From the IMG/VR virus record IMGVR_UViG_3300045996_000859, positions 1 to 41,360 of that record: a stretch of DNA of 41,360 bases; one strand, 5' to 3'. Positions within the stretch are counted from its first letter, which is position 1. Every line of letters begins with the position of its first letter. This DNA comes from a virus. The position numbers and the translations under genes are program-made. Positions 8,341 through 14,655 of this stretch are shown in pieces. The notes below the pieces were generated by a model. The model did no database searches, was not told the DNA's origin, and worked only from the letters and a program-made list of their open reading frames with translations.

Positions 8341-8364
8341 TTAGAGGGGGGTTAGCCCCCCCCT
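8341..8364. other. G/C-rich hairpin before terminase genes
   Basis: A six-base G run and a matching C run flank a TTAG loop, and the surrounding TTAG/CTAAG bases extend the symmetry. No U-run follows on either strand, so it is a weak terminator at best. It lies in the 102-base gap between the 69-residue gene and TerS, a place where packaging sites are often found. No other gene is visible in the gap, only a related G-rich run at about 8317-8323. Confidence 0.35.
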
Positions 8365-8389
8365 TAGGAAAGGCCGGGGAACTGGCCGC

Positions 8390-8599
8390 TCAGATGAGCC
8401 ACGGCTTCCGCCGCAGGTCAGGAAACCGGGCCTCAAGCTCGCGTTCGACCGCGGCTTCGTAGTTGCGGAAAGCCCGGTCGGCGTCATCCCAAGCCCATTG
8501 CAGGTAAGGCTTCGGGCAACGGTCGGCCCATTCCCGACAGGTCAGGTAGACCAGCCACAGGGCCCGGCATGAGCCTTCGCCGCGGTCATCGCTGTCCAT
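8390..8599 (-). CDS. small hypothetical protein
   Basis: 69 residues, ATG at 8599. Rich in Trp, Arg and acidic residues, with two Cys near the N-terminal third; predicted helical, no membrane segment. Not recognised. It precedes the hairpin and terminase genes and follows the repeat region at 8611-8693, so it may be the first gene of the packaging operon. Confidence 0.55.
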   Translation of the reverse strand: MDSDDRGEGSCRALWLVYLTCREWADRCPKPYLQWAWDDADRAFRNYEAAVERELEARFPDLRRKPWLI

Positions 8600-8610
8600 C
8601 GTTGGGCGCG

Positions 8611-8693
8611 TTCATCTTAATGAACGGTCGGCTTGCGCAATGACCGCGCAATAGCGGAGGGGCTCATTGCGCATCTCAATGAACGGTCGGCCT
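8611..8693. repeat. direct and inverted repeats upstream of packaging genes
   Basis: A 22-base direct repeat (8613-8634 and 8672-8693, two differences) flanks a 10-bp inverted repeat TGCGCAATGA (8634-8643) / TCATTGCGCA (8664-8673). The first copy also contains the small palindrome GTTCAT-CTTA-ATGAAC. The second direct repeat encodes the PTVH-stop end of the preceding micro-protein, so the first may be a duplicated gene end. Regulatory or packaging function is only inferred from position. Confidence 0.5.
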
Positions 8694-8786
8694 TGGCGGC
8701 GGCGGGGGCGGCGGCGGCCGGTGAGCATCAACATTGATCAATGTTGAACCAATGCCGATCAGAAACAGGCCGATGAGCTTCATCAT
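8676..8786 (-). CDS. micro-protein: hydrophobic segment plus polyproline tail
   Basis: 36 residues from ATG-ATG at 8786, overlapping the stop of the upstream 28-residue gene by ATGA. Residues 3-19 are hydrophobic (LIGLFLIGIG), followed by a run of eight Pro and a short basic end. This would be a single-pass inner-membrane or exported peptide. The proline tail recalls Rz1-type spanins, but there is no lipobox Cys, so that role is not claimed. Confidence 0.55.
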   Translation of the reverse strand: MMKLIGLFLIGIGSTLINVDAHRPPPPPPPPRPTVH

Positions 8787-8869
8787 GGCGACCATCCGAA
8801 GGCGAAGCCGATGGCGGTGATGAGAAACGAGGCGAGCCAGGCGGCGATAAACAGCACCCAATCACGCAT
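8783..8869 (-). CDS. membrane micro-protein
   Basis: 28 residues, ATG at 8869. A short charged N-terminus (MRDW) leads into about 20 hydrophobic residues (VLFIAAWLASFLITAIGFAF). The start overlaps the stop of the HExxH gene and its stop overlaps the next start, a chain typical of translational coupling. One transmembrane helix; function unknown. Confidence 0.5.
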   Translation of the reverse strand: MRDWVLFIAAWLASFLITAIGFAFGWSP

Positions 8870-9206
8870 GGCCGACGCCCTCGGTGATCCAATCAAGCAA
8901 GGCCGGGTTATCGCGATAAATCTGGACCCACGCCGAGCCGAAGACGGACACGATCCGCTCCTCGGAGTCGTGGTCGGCGCGCAAGTGGTAGGCCGTGAAA
9001 ATCGCGTGACTGATCTCGTGCAGCATGGTGTCGACCGCGCTGTGCGTTGACGGCGGGCGCTCTTGAATGCGGATGCGTTGCTGGCTCGGCTCGCAGATGC
9101 CCATGTTGCCGTTGCCGAACTGCTCGCCCTGCGTGATGAAGCCCACCGTCCAATCGTAGGGGCCGATCCGAAGCGTCTTCGGCATGCGCTGCATAAACTG
9201 TTTCAT
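8862..9206 (-). CDS. HExxH metallopeptidase-like protein
   Basis: 114 residues, ATG at 9206 (TGATG overlap with the upstream gene). Residues 63-67 are HEISH within a hydrophobic helix (MLHEISHAIF), the zinc-binding signature of ImmA/SprT-type and other zincin-like peptidases; later acidic residues (DHDSEERIV) could supply the third ligand. Small phage proteins of this kind may cleave repressors or serve unknown protease roles. It lies near the integrase, so a role in lysogeny control is possible but not shown. Confidence 0.65.
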   Translation of the reverse strand: MKQFMQRMPKTLRIGPYDWTVGFITQGEQFGNGNMGICEPSQQRIRIQERPPSTHSAVDTMLHEISHAIFTAYHLRADHDSEERIVSVFGSAWVQIYRDNPALLDWITEGVGHA

Positions 9207-9499
9207 CAATCGTCCCGCCCTTGCCGGTGCTGTTCTTGACGCTTGTTTTCGATGTGCGCGCGGATGCGGTCGCGGTACCAGTCGGGGAGCAACTCGCCCA
9301 TCGACTCAACCGGCGGGTCACTGACCTGCATGACGAGGCAACCGGGGTGCATCGTGTCGACTTCGAGCTGCGCGGCTTCCTTGCTCGCAAACTTGCGGAC
9401 GTGGGCCTCGTCGAACTTGCGCCACTTGCGGCGCGGGCCGGCCCACGAATGCGACAGGTACTCGTCCACGATGTCGTGCCGGACAACCCAATAGGTCAT
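9206..9499 (-). CDS. hypothetical protein after integrase
   Basis: 97 residues from ATG 9499, which overlaps the integrase stop by ATGA; the upstream continuation of the frame is antisense to integrase and not credible. Aromatic-rich N-terminus (TYWVVRHD), then Arg/Lys-rich helices and a charged C-terminus (NKRQEQHRQGRDD). It may be a nucleic-acid-binding protein, but no domain is recognised. Confidence 0.6.
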   Translation of the reverse strand: MTYWVVRHDIVDEYLSHSWAGPRRKWRKFDEAHVRKFASKEAAQLEVDTMHPGCLVMQVSDPPVESMGELLPDWYRDRIRAHIENKRQEQHRQGRDD

Positions 9500-10485
9500 A
9501 AAAACTTGCCCCCGGCGTGGTTCTGGAATGCCTTGGCGCGGCGGTCGTAACCCTTGAGCGTTTGCACGCTCGTGTGCCGGGTGATGTCCATGACGCGCAA
9601 CACGTCGGACCCGGCTTCGAGCGCCGAGGTGACGAAGCCGGCGCGCAGGCTGTGTCCTGAAAACAACGTCGGATCTAAATTGGCGGCCTTGGCGCGGGCT
9701 TTGACGATCCGCGCGACGGCGTGGTCGGTCAGCGCGCCGACCTGAACATGTCCGCCGCGGCGGATCGGCCGAAACAGCGGACCTTCGGTGATCGCGGCTG
9801 CATCGAGCCACGTATCCAATGCCTCGACAGGCCGAAGGCGAGAGCCACGCGGAATAGGGACAGCATGGCCGGCACCGTCTTGGTCCGTCTTCGAGCGACG
9901 GATATGGAGGAAGATGCCGCCGTCTGTCCGTTCGATGTCCGCAACATTCAACTTTGTGAGCTCGGATCTTCGGAGCGCGGCGGCAAAGCCGATGAGGAGG
10001 AGCGCGGCGTCGCGCTTGCCCCTCAGTGTGGTGGTGTCGATGCGTTTGAGCATCGATGATATGGCGCGGGCCGTGGCCGGGGCTTTGCGCTCAACCGCCA
10101 CGCCGGTCCGCCTGCGGATGCCACGAAGGACCGCCTTGACCGGCTCGGCATGGGTCGGGGGCGTAAAGCCTGCCAGCCGATGCCCGTATGCGATGGCCGC
10201 CGCTCGGCGGTCGATCGTTGAGACTTTCTTTCTGTCCCCGGCGAGCGAGGCGAGATAGGCCGCAACGGTGGCGATCGAGGCCGGCAGTACATCCGTGCCT
10301 TGCCTCGCGCACCATGACGCGAAGTGGGTCCAGTCGGCCTGATAGGCACGACGGGTTGCGTCTGATTTTTCGGCGAGCGCGTAGCCGCGGGCGGCGGCGA
10401 GCGCGTCGTTATAGGCTTCCGAGAGGGGAAGCGCGTTGTTGTCCTGAACGTCGCCTCCGGGCGACAGAGCCGGGAGCGATGTCAA
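9496..10485 (-). CDS. int: tyrosine integrase
   Basis: 329 residues. The first credible start is TTG at 10485, with no in-frame ATG until far inside. The N-terminal SAM-like core-binding domain covers about 20-125, the catalytic domain about 140-320. Catalytic residues visible: Arg172 (ALRRSEL), His278-x2-Arg281 (GHSLRAG), His304 (TRHTS) and nucleophile Tyr313 (KGYDRR). It performs attP x attB recombination and shows the phage is temperate. No attP core can be pointed to from one sequence. Confidence 0.92.
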   Translation of the reverse strand: MTSLPALSPGGDVQDNNALPLSEAYNDALAAARGYALAEKSDATRRAYQADWTHFASWCARQGTDVLPASIATVAAYLASLAGDRKKVSTIDRRAAAIAYGHRLAGFTPPTHAEPVKAVLRGIRRRTGVAVERKAPATARAISSMLKRIDTTTLRGKRDAALLLIGFAAALRRSELTKLNVADIERTDGGIFLHIRRSKTDQDGAGHAVPIPRGSRLRPVEALDTWLDAAAITEGPLFRPIRRGGHVQVGALTDHAVARIVKARAKAANLDPTLFSGHSLRAGFVTSALEAGSDVLRVMDITRHTSVQTLKGYDRRAKAFQNHAGGKFL

Positions 10486-10697
10486 TGCGATATTCCGATA
10501 AAGAGCGGTGCAATCAATTCCGCGAGGAGCGCGGGCAGCCGCACCCGAAGGCTTGCCCGGTTTGCGGCGAGGGGCCGTGTCGGTTCAGCGGCGGGGCACG
10601 CCAGCGCTCAAACGGGCGTGGCGGTGAAGCTCACGAACGATCGGGAGGAGAAGCGGCGGCGTCAGCAGGGCGAGACCCCAAAACCAGCGATCGATGA
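10485..10697 (+). CDS. possible zinc-knuckle peptide divergent from integrase
   Basis: 70 residues from ATG 10485, with GGGAG 8 bases upstream. The first 40 residues look protein-like (RYSDKERCNQF..., then CPVCGEGPC, a four-Cys-type knuckle); the rest is low-complexity Gly/Ser/Arg and could be non-coding. A second frame from about 10624 gives a charged peptide ending at TAA 10718, so a frameshifted longer gene is possible. The start shares bases with the integrase start. Evidence is limited to the SD and the Cys pattern. Confidence 0.35.
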   Translation: MRYSDKERCNQFREERGQPHPKACPVCGEGPCRFSGGARQRSNGRGGEAHERSGGEAAASAGRDPKTSDR

Positions 10698-10770
10698 AGT
10701 CGCGCAAAGCCTTACTCCGTAAGGGTTTCAGGCGGGGCGAATAGGGTTCAGGAAGGACGGTTATCGGGTC

Positions 10771-11061
10771 TTAGTCGGCGGTCTTTTTCGGGGCGCGGGG
10801 CGCTCTGAACTCGACGTGGACGACGTTGCCGCGGCGGTCCTGCACGATGCCCGGCACGACCGGCGCCTTGATCGGCTTGACGGGCCGGTCGGTGGTCTTG
10901 GCGGGCGCGGCGGCACTCCGGATCCGGTTCGCCAAGAGCCCGAGCGCGTGCGCGAGTTCGGAGCGTGCTTCGTAAGCCAGGTCGGTGCGGCCGAGCGGCA
11001 GTTTGAGCGCGCGATGCGAGAGCGCGTCGAGCTCTGCGGCCCACCCGATGAGGTGCGTCAT
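10771..11061 (-). CDS. hypothetical helical/basic protein
   Basis: 96-codon ORF (95 residues) from ATG 11061; longer starts read through an inverted repeat and look non-coding. An Ala/Leu-rich helical N-terminal half (ARSELAHALGLLANRI) is followed by a Pro/Lys-rich linker and a basic tail (FRAPRAPKKTAD). No motif recognised. It stands alone between the integrase region and the divergent island, with a possible attenuator hairpin in its leader. Confidence 0.5.
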   Translation of the reverse strand: MTHLIGWAAELDALSHRALKLPLGRTDLAYEARSELAHALGLLANRIRSAAAPAKTTDRPVKPIKAPVVPGIVQDRRGNVVHVEFRAPRAPKKTAD

Positions 11062-11339
11062 GAATGTTTTAAGAGGTTCAAAAGGAAACGGCCCGCGCGC
11101 AGGGAGGGTCGCCGGGCCGTTAACGTGTGTCCGCGATCCGTGTGCCCAGGGAGGAGTAAACCCACACACGAACGCGCGACACTATCGCTTTGTCAGCAAA
11201 CCCTGGACCACGCAAGAGGTAAGTTGAACGTTGGTGGTGGTCCGGGTGCGACAAAAAATGCAGCGTCATCCCGATAAGTACGCTTGACGTACCCATAAGG
11301 TACGAGTAAGGTACATATATTGAAACGGAGACGAGAGCG
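11062..11339. promoter_or_regulatory. divergent control region with hairpins and tandem TAAGGTAC
   Basis: No gene is seen in these 278 bases. Features: a 9-bp inverted repeat AACGGCCCG (11087-11095) / CGGGCCGTT (11113-11121), followed on the minus strand by TCCTTTTG, i.e. an attenuator-like hairpin ahead of the minus-strand gene; a 10-bp arm pair at 11202-11211 and 11237-11246; TTGACG at 11284-11289, a good -35 for the plus strand; and TAAGGTAC twice, at 11296-11303 and 11307-11314, one helical turn apart, overlapping where the -10 should lie. The repeats look like an operator on the promoter of the plus-strand island. Confidence 0.5.
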
Positions 11340-11660
11340 ATGAAAAAAGCAATGCTCATCGAAAACGGGTTCGCCTACCTGTTCAACGGATCGGAAATCG
11401 TGACAACCCACCTCCACGTAAACCGCTATGTCCGGATCGATGACGGACGGCAATACCCACAGCTTTGCAACGGTGGCAGACGGCGCGGCGGCACTCTCAT
11501 CTACATGACCGATGAGGGCCTCGCTCGCGATTGCCGAGCAACCCTCTACAAGACGCGCGAGGAATACGAAGCGGCAAAACAGGCCATCGTTGCCGAGATC
11601 GAAGAGGAGGAACGGCAAAGGGACGAAGAGGATCGTCGCCTTTTCGGTCAGTTCATTTAA
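11340..11660 (+). CDS. accessory protein of plus-strand island, unrecognised
   Basis: 106 residues, ATG at 11340, with GGAG in a leader acggagacgagag that is repeated before the next gene. The N-terminal half is mixed alpha/beta with Tyr/Asn-rich strands; the C-terminal 45 residues form a highly acidic/basic helix (EEYEAAKQAIVAEIEEEERQ) likely to be a coiled coil. Not recognised. Isolated position, own promoter and opposite orientation are what is expected of an accessory (anti-defence or lysogeny-expressed) gene, but nothing in the sequence proves this. Confidence 0.65.
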   Translation: MKKAMLIENGFAYLFNGSEIVTTHLHVNRYVRIDDGRQYPQLCNGGRRRGGTLIYMTDEGLARDCRATLYKTREEYEAAKQAIVAEIEEEERQRDEEDRRLFGQFI

Positions 11661-11685
11661 CCCCACCTCAACGGAGACGAGAGAG

Positions 11686-11913
11686 ATGACCCGCCGATGC
11701 CTGACCGTTGAGTCCCGATGGGGCGGAACAATGGTGATCCCCGGATGCAAAACCGACCGGGAAGCGATCGACCGCTATCATAGCGCCCTTGGAAGGCATC
11801 CCGTTGAAGAGGCCGCTTGGATACACGGCCTCACCTTAGACGAGTATCTCGCCGAGTTCACCGTCATGCCGACCTTCAACCCGGACGGCACAGCCAACAT
11901 GGGAAAGCCCTGA
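11686..11913 (+). CDS. accessory protein 2 of plus-strand island
   Basis: 75 residues from ATG 11686, preceded by the same acggagacgagag leader as the gene at 11340. It contains CKTDREAIDRYHSALGRHP and DEYLAEFTVMP segments, probably a compact alpha/beta fold; two Cys in the N-terminal part. Not recognised. It is followed immediately by the next ORF (TGATG). Confidence 0.6.
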   Translation: MTRRCLTVESRWGGTMVIPGCKTDREAIDRYHSALGRHPVEEAAWIHGLTLDEYLAEFTVMPTFNPDGTANMGKP

Positions 11914-12110
11914 TGACCATCACCCTCGACATCACCGCCGGCGAACTGCGCGCCCTGAAAGCCGTCTTATCAGGGCGCGTTCGCCGACAGGAACGCGCCC
12001 AGCGCGATGCCGACGAGCAAGCCCGCGTTAAAAATCAGCCATGCGCCGATGACACTCATCATGCCGCGGCCTTCCCGACCACGCCCAACGACTGCCGCAG
12101 CACTTGCTGA
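11913..12110 (+). CDS. small ORF, 3' part antisense to two minus-strand genes
   Basis: 65 residues, ATG at 11913 in TGATG with the upstream gene. The first 20 residues (MTITLDITAGELRALKAVL) look like the start of a small helical phage protein; from about 11970 on the frame is antisense to the membrane peptide and to the 12059-12334 gene, and composition changes to an unlikely His/Pro/Thr mix. It is either a truncated gene with a random tail or a true convergent overlap of about 140 bases. Confidence 0.4.
   Translation: MTITLDITAGELRALKAVLSGRVRRQERAQRDADEQARVKNQPCADDTHHAAAFPTTPNDCRSTC
11970..12062 (-). CDS. membrane micro-protein
   Basis: 30 residues from ATG 12062 (ATGA with the upstream gene). 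Almost wholly hydrophobic: VIGAWLIFNAGLLVGIALGAFL, one transmembrane helix with NAP at the end. It resembles the tiny 'IFN-G' membrane peptides common in alphaproteobacterial phages. Last gene of this minus-strand string; convergent with the plus-strand island. Confidence 0.55.
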   Translation of the reverse strand: MMSVIGAWLIFNAGLLVGIALGAFLSANAP

Positions 12111-12334
12111 CCCTTGGCGGAAATCTTGAGCCGGTCGCGTTCGCCGTTGTCCGGCTCCAGATAGCCCTTGGCATAAAGCCAGCACACATTGCCCTGTGTT
12201 TCCTGCCCGCCGACGCGCCAAGACCATTGGCCGTCGTTGCCGGGCATGAACCAATGCCGCACGGCCGCCCCATGCTGCGCAATCTTTGCCAAGGTGCTCA
12301 TCTTGGCGTCGCTGATCGGTGCTCGCCTTACCAT
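12059..12334 (-). CDS. hypothetical winged-helix-like small protein
   Basis: 91 residues, ATG at 12334, with GAGGATGAGGA directly before. The N-terminal region is Ala/His-rich; the centre has Trp residues (GQWSWRVGG, NVCWLYAKGYL), and the last third DRLKISAKGQQVLRQSL resembles the wing and final helix of a winged-helix fold. It could be a small DNA-binding protein, but the evidence is weak. A later ATG (codon 12) is an alternative start. Confidence 0.55.
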   Translation of the reverse strand: MVRRAPISDAKMSTLAKIAQHGAAVRHWFMPGNDGQWSWRVGGQETQGNVCWLYAKGYLEPDNGERDRLKISAKGQQVLRQSLGVVGKAAA

Positions 12335-12423
12335 TCCTCATCCTCGCCGATCAGCGGCGCGCGATACGCGAGTTCCAGAAACAGCGCTAGGCTCGCCAAG
12401 TGCGCCAGAAGTACAAACCTCAT
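12328..12423 (-). CDS. membrane micro-protein with strong RBS
   Basis: 31 residues, ATG at 12423, with GGAGG 8 bases upstream, the best ribosome binding site in this string. Residues 1-20 are hydrophobic (RFVLLAHLASLALFLELAY), the rest acidic (GEDEEW). It overlaps the next start by 7 bases. Probably a single-pass or exported peptide. Confidence 0.55.
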   Translation of the reverse strand: MRFVLLAHLASLALFLELAYRAPLIGEDEEW

Positions 12424-12465
12424 CGCTTCGCCTCCAGATGTGCCGCATCTGGTCGTGGGGTGCGC

Positions 12466-12747
12466 CTAGCCGCATAACTTTGTCGGTGGCAAGGCGATGG
12501 GCTCGGCAGGCTTGCGTGGCATGTGCCCGCGCTCGGGATGGAGGTCCGGGTGAACCTCATAGAAGCGCCGCTGTGTTTCGTCGCGCTCGGCCTCGATTTC
12601 GGCGCGCATGATGTGCAGCGCGGTCTGTACGATTTCGTTCACGGCGCTCGCAAGTTCTTCGGCCTCGGTCGCCGGGACCTTGCGCCGCGTGAGCAGGCGC
12701 GCGTAGCGCATGAGCGCCAGATTATGCGCGATTTTGGACGGGATCAT
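12466..12747 (-). CDS. hypothetical helical protein
   Basis: 93 residues from ATG 12747 (ATGA coupling). Mainly two long amphipathic helices (ARLLTRRKVPATEAEELASAV and an Arg/Glu-rich segment), then a His/Pro-rich tail. No domain recognised. Upstream in-frame starts read antisense-like Arg/Gly sequence and are rejected. Confidence 0.6.
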   Translation of the reverse strand: MIPSKIAHNLALMRYARLLTRRKVPATEAEELASAVNEIVQTALHIMRAEIEAERDETQRRFYEVHPDLHPERGHMPRKPAEPIALPPTKLCG

Positions 12748-12836
12748 AGGCGCAGCACCGCGGCGCCGAGCGCGCACATCGCGACCCCGTAGCACCACGC
12801 CATGAGGGCGATGTCGAGGGTCGCGGGGGAGATCAT
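12744..12836 (-). CDS. membrane micro-protein
   Basis: 30 residues, ATG at 12836, overlapping the previous stop by ATGA and ending in the ATGA of the next gene. Hydrophobic core LMAWCYGVAMCALGAAVLRL with two Cys. One predicted transmembrane segment. Confidence 0.5.
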   Translation of the reverse strand: MISPATLDIALMAWCYGVAMCALGAAVLRL

Positions 12837-13039
12837 GTGTCCTCCCGCCCGAACCGGGCCTCAGCGTCTTTCCACGTCGGCGCAACAACCCGCACGGTCC
12901 CGAAGGCGACGCGGGGGCTTGCGGTGCGGTCGCGGGTCAGCGCCTCGCGCACGTAGGTCAGCCAATCCTTTGGATCGTGGCCGGGCACGCCGTCGAGATC
13001 GGCGCTAAAGGTCAGCGTGATCTGGATGCGCTTTTTCAC
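12833..13039 (-). CDS. hypothetical small protein
   Basis: 68 residues. The GTG at 13039 is chosen because it forms a GTGA overlap with the upstream micro-protein and has GAGG 6 bases before. It begins with a beta strand rich in Thr (KKRIQITLTFSADLDG), then helix (DWLTYVREALTRDR), and a second strand-helix; such small alpha/beta folds are common among phage early proteins. No function assigned. Confidence 0.6.
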   Translation of the reverse strand: MKKRIQITLTFSADLDGVPGHDPKDWLTYVREALTRDRTASPRVAFGTVRVVAPTWKDAEARFGREDT

Positions 13040-13131
13040 AGGGCCTCGCGCTGCATCGGCCACAGATCGGGAGCGGCGGCCGGCGACGACCACGCCAGGA
13101 GGTAGACGAGCCCAATTACGAGGATCTTCAT
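13036..13131 (-). CDS. exported micro-protein
   Basis: 31 residues, ATG at 13131 within ATGA of the upstream gene. A typical short signal sequence (KILVIGLVYLLAWSSPAAA) would leave a mature peptide of only about 11 residues, unless uncleaved. Function unknown. Confidence 0.5.
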   Translation of the reverse strand: MKILVIGLVYLLAWSSPAAAPDLWPMQREAL

Positions 13132-13439
13132 CCCTGCTCCCTTAGCGGTGGCTTGACCTCGCCAACCAACTTGTAGGCCGCCAGGAAGGCGTCAGCGTCG
13201 GACAGCCCGATGTCGAAGCTCGCGTCAATGATCAGAACCGAGCCTTCGCGTGGCCTCATGAGGCTCAAAAAATGCTCGTTAATCGGGATTGGGATCAGTG
13301 GATAACCTGTGGACAACGAGGCCATGAAGCCGACCGGCGCGGTCGAGACCTTGAGCCGCGCGCCCGTAACTTCCTTGATCCGGCCAGCCCGCACGAGGCG
13401 CAGATCTGGCGATTGATAGGTCGGGAGATTGTCCAGCAT
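13128..13439 (-). CDS. hypothetical protein
   Basis: 103 residues from ATG 13439, with AAAGG before it (GTG 13442 would add one residue). It has a Pro/Ile-rich centre (GYPLIPIPINEHF) and a C-terminal beta-alpha unit (GSVLIIDASFDIGLSDADAFLAAY). Not recognised. Confidence 0.6.
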   Translation of the reverse strand: MLDNLPTYQSPDLRLVRAGRIKEVTGARLKVSTAPVGFMASLSTGYPLIPIPINEHFLSLMRPREGSVLIIDASFDIGLSDADAFLAAYKLVGEVKPPLREQG

Positions 13440-13454
13440 CACAAGCCTTTGCCG

Positions 13455-13595
13455 CTAGAAGACCATCCATTGCGAGAAGGACGGCCACGCGGGCTCGCCG
13501 TAGACCACGACGCCGCTGCCGGGCCGGTCGTAGAACCAGAACGTTTGCATCGGCGTGAACATGTGGATTGCGGGGATAAAATCGTGCGGGGTCAT
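13455..13595 (-). CDS. small aromatic-rich protein
   Basis: 46 residues, ATG at 13595 overlapping the upstream stop by ATGA. Aromatic-rich: MQTFWFYDRPGSG and WPSFSQWMVF. No membrane segment. Supported by coupling and by the coherent composition; function unknown. Confidence 0.5.
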   Translation of the reverse strand: MTPHDFIPAIHMFTPMQTFWFYDRPGSGVVVYGEPAWPSFSQWMVF

Positions 13596-14230
13596 GATGC
13601 AGCCCGTCCCTTCGCGGCACGCTTCTCGGTGACGTATTCGAGTACGTCCCGAAATTCTGCGGCCACCTGTCGGCGCCCCCGATCACCAAGCTTGCCATCG
13701 CGAATGCTGATTTGGCCATAGGTCCAGCCCTCGCCGAGTACCTTGCGGATGAGCTCCGCGCCCTTCTCGCCGACCAAGCGGCGGATGTCGGCCTCAAGTG
13801 CCACGGCGCGCTCGGCGCGGTCGCACATGCGGGCCTGGCGCATTTCCTGCGCCGTGGTCGGATCGCCGGAGCCACCGTCCGACCAGTTCGACGAGGACGG
13901 GATACCGACTTCAAACGCTTTCTGGATTTCGCGGCCGGTGCGGTACGCGCCTTCGCTGATCAAGCGCTGTTTTAGTTCATCCTCGAGGATGTCGACGCGG
14001 CGGTTAATCGCGACCGCGATGCGTTCCTTGCCGGTCGGATCGAGGGGGTTCGGGACGGCGCCGATGGCGGTCCGTATGTGGACGCTTGGCGCAGGCCGCG
14101 CCAAGTCGCCCCCCGGTACGCGCGCTTTATGGACCTCGGTATAACGACCGAGGACGGCACGTTTCGGCGTGCTCTTGTCCGTACCCATGTTGTTTCTGCC
14201 CCACGATGAGCCGGTTGATCCGGCCTTCAT
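13592..14230 (-). CDS. hypothetical protein of the replication/lysogeny operon
   Basis: 212 residues, ATG at 14230, one base after the preceding stop; ATG 14188 (with GGGGCAG before) is an alternative that removes 14 residues. A helical N-terminal half with AINRRVDILEDELKQRLI, and a C-terminal half containing GEGWTYGQISIRDGKLGDRGRRQ. No known domain is clear; the helices could bind DNA. It is coupled to the gene below by ATGA. Confidence 0.6.
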   Translation of the reverse strand: MKAGSTGSSWGRNNMGTDKSTPKRAVLGRYTEVHKARVPGGDLARPAPSVHIRTAIGAVPNPLDPTGKERIAVAINRRVDILEDELKQRLISEGAYRTGREIQKAFEVGIPSSSNWSDGGSGDPTTAQEMRQARMCDRAERAVALEADIRRLVGEKGAELIRKVLGEGWTYGQISIRDGKLGDRGRRQVAAEFRDVLEYVTEKRAAKGRAAS

Positions 14231-14614
14231 CTACTTCGCTTGTCCGGCGCAGGCTTTACGGGCGTCAATCGTACTTACCTGATTATCATTGTCGCACCTT
14301 CCCTCGGCCTCGTTGAGTTCCTTCGTCATGACAGCGAGGCCGCGGCGCCAGCGGTCCTCGTAGGTCGATCGCGAGAGCCCGAACGCTTTGAGGCGTTCGG
14401 GCAGGGTCGCAACGGGTTGCCGGGCAAAGGAATACGAGCGGAAGGTGAGCGCGGATCGCTCGTCGGGATGCTTGCCGAGAAGCAGCGGCACGAGGTTCAT
14501 GAAGGCCGCGGCTTCGGGCGTGCGCGGATGCTCGCGCCAGGCCGCGACGAGCGCGGCATGTACTTTAGTCTCTGTCCATAGCTCTCCGGGCGGGAGCCGA
14601 TAGGCGCTCGTCAT
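14231..14614 (-). CDS. HTH-like hypothetical protein
   Basis: 127 residues, ATG at 14614. The centre PERLKAFGLSRSTYEDRWRRGLAVMTKEL resembles the recognition-helix region of a sigma-like or DUF6362-type HTH protein of alphaproteobacterial phages. This places it among probable DNA-binding early proteins. Identity is tentative. Confidence 0.55.
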   Translation of the reverse strand: MTSAYRLPPGELWTETKVHAALVAAWREHPRTPEAAAFMNLVPLLLGKHPDERSALTFRSYSFARQPVATLPERLKAFGLSRSTYEDRWRRGLAVMTKELNEAEGRCDNDNQVSTIDARKACAGQAK

Positions 14615-14655
14615 GAAGGGCGGTCGTCATCGGGACACCGGGAACGCGGTTGGAC

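Noticed and set aside
8676-8786. Rz1-type spanin
   Set aside because: Polyproline tail fits, but there is no lipobox Cys and the gene is far from the holin/endolysin cluster.
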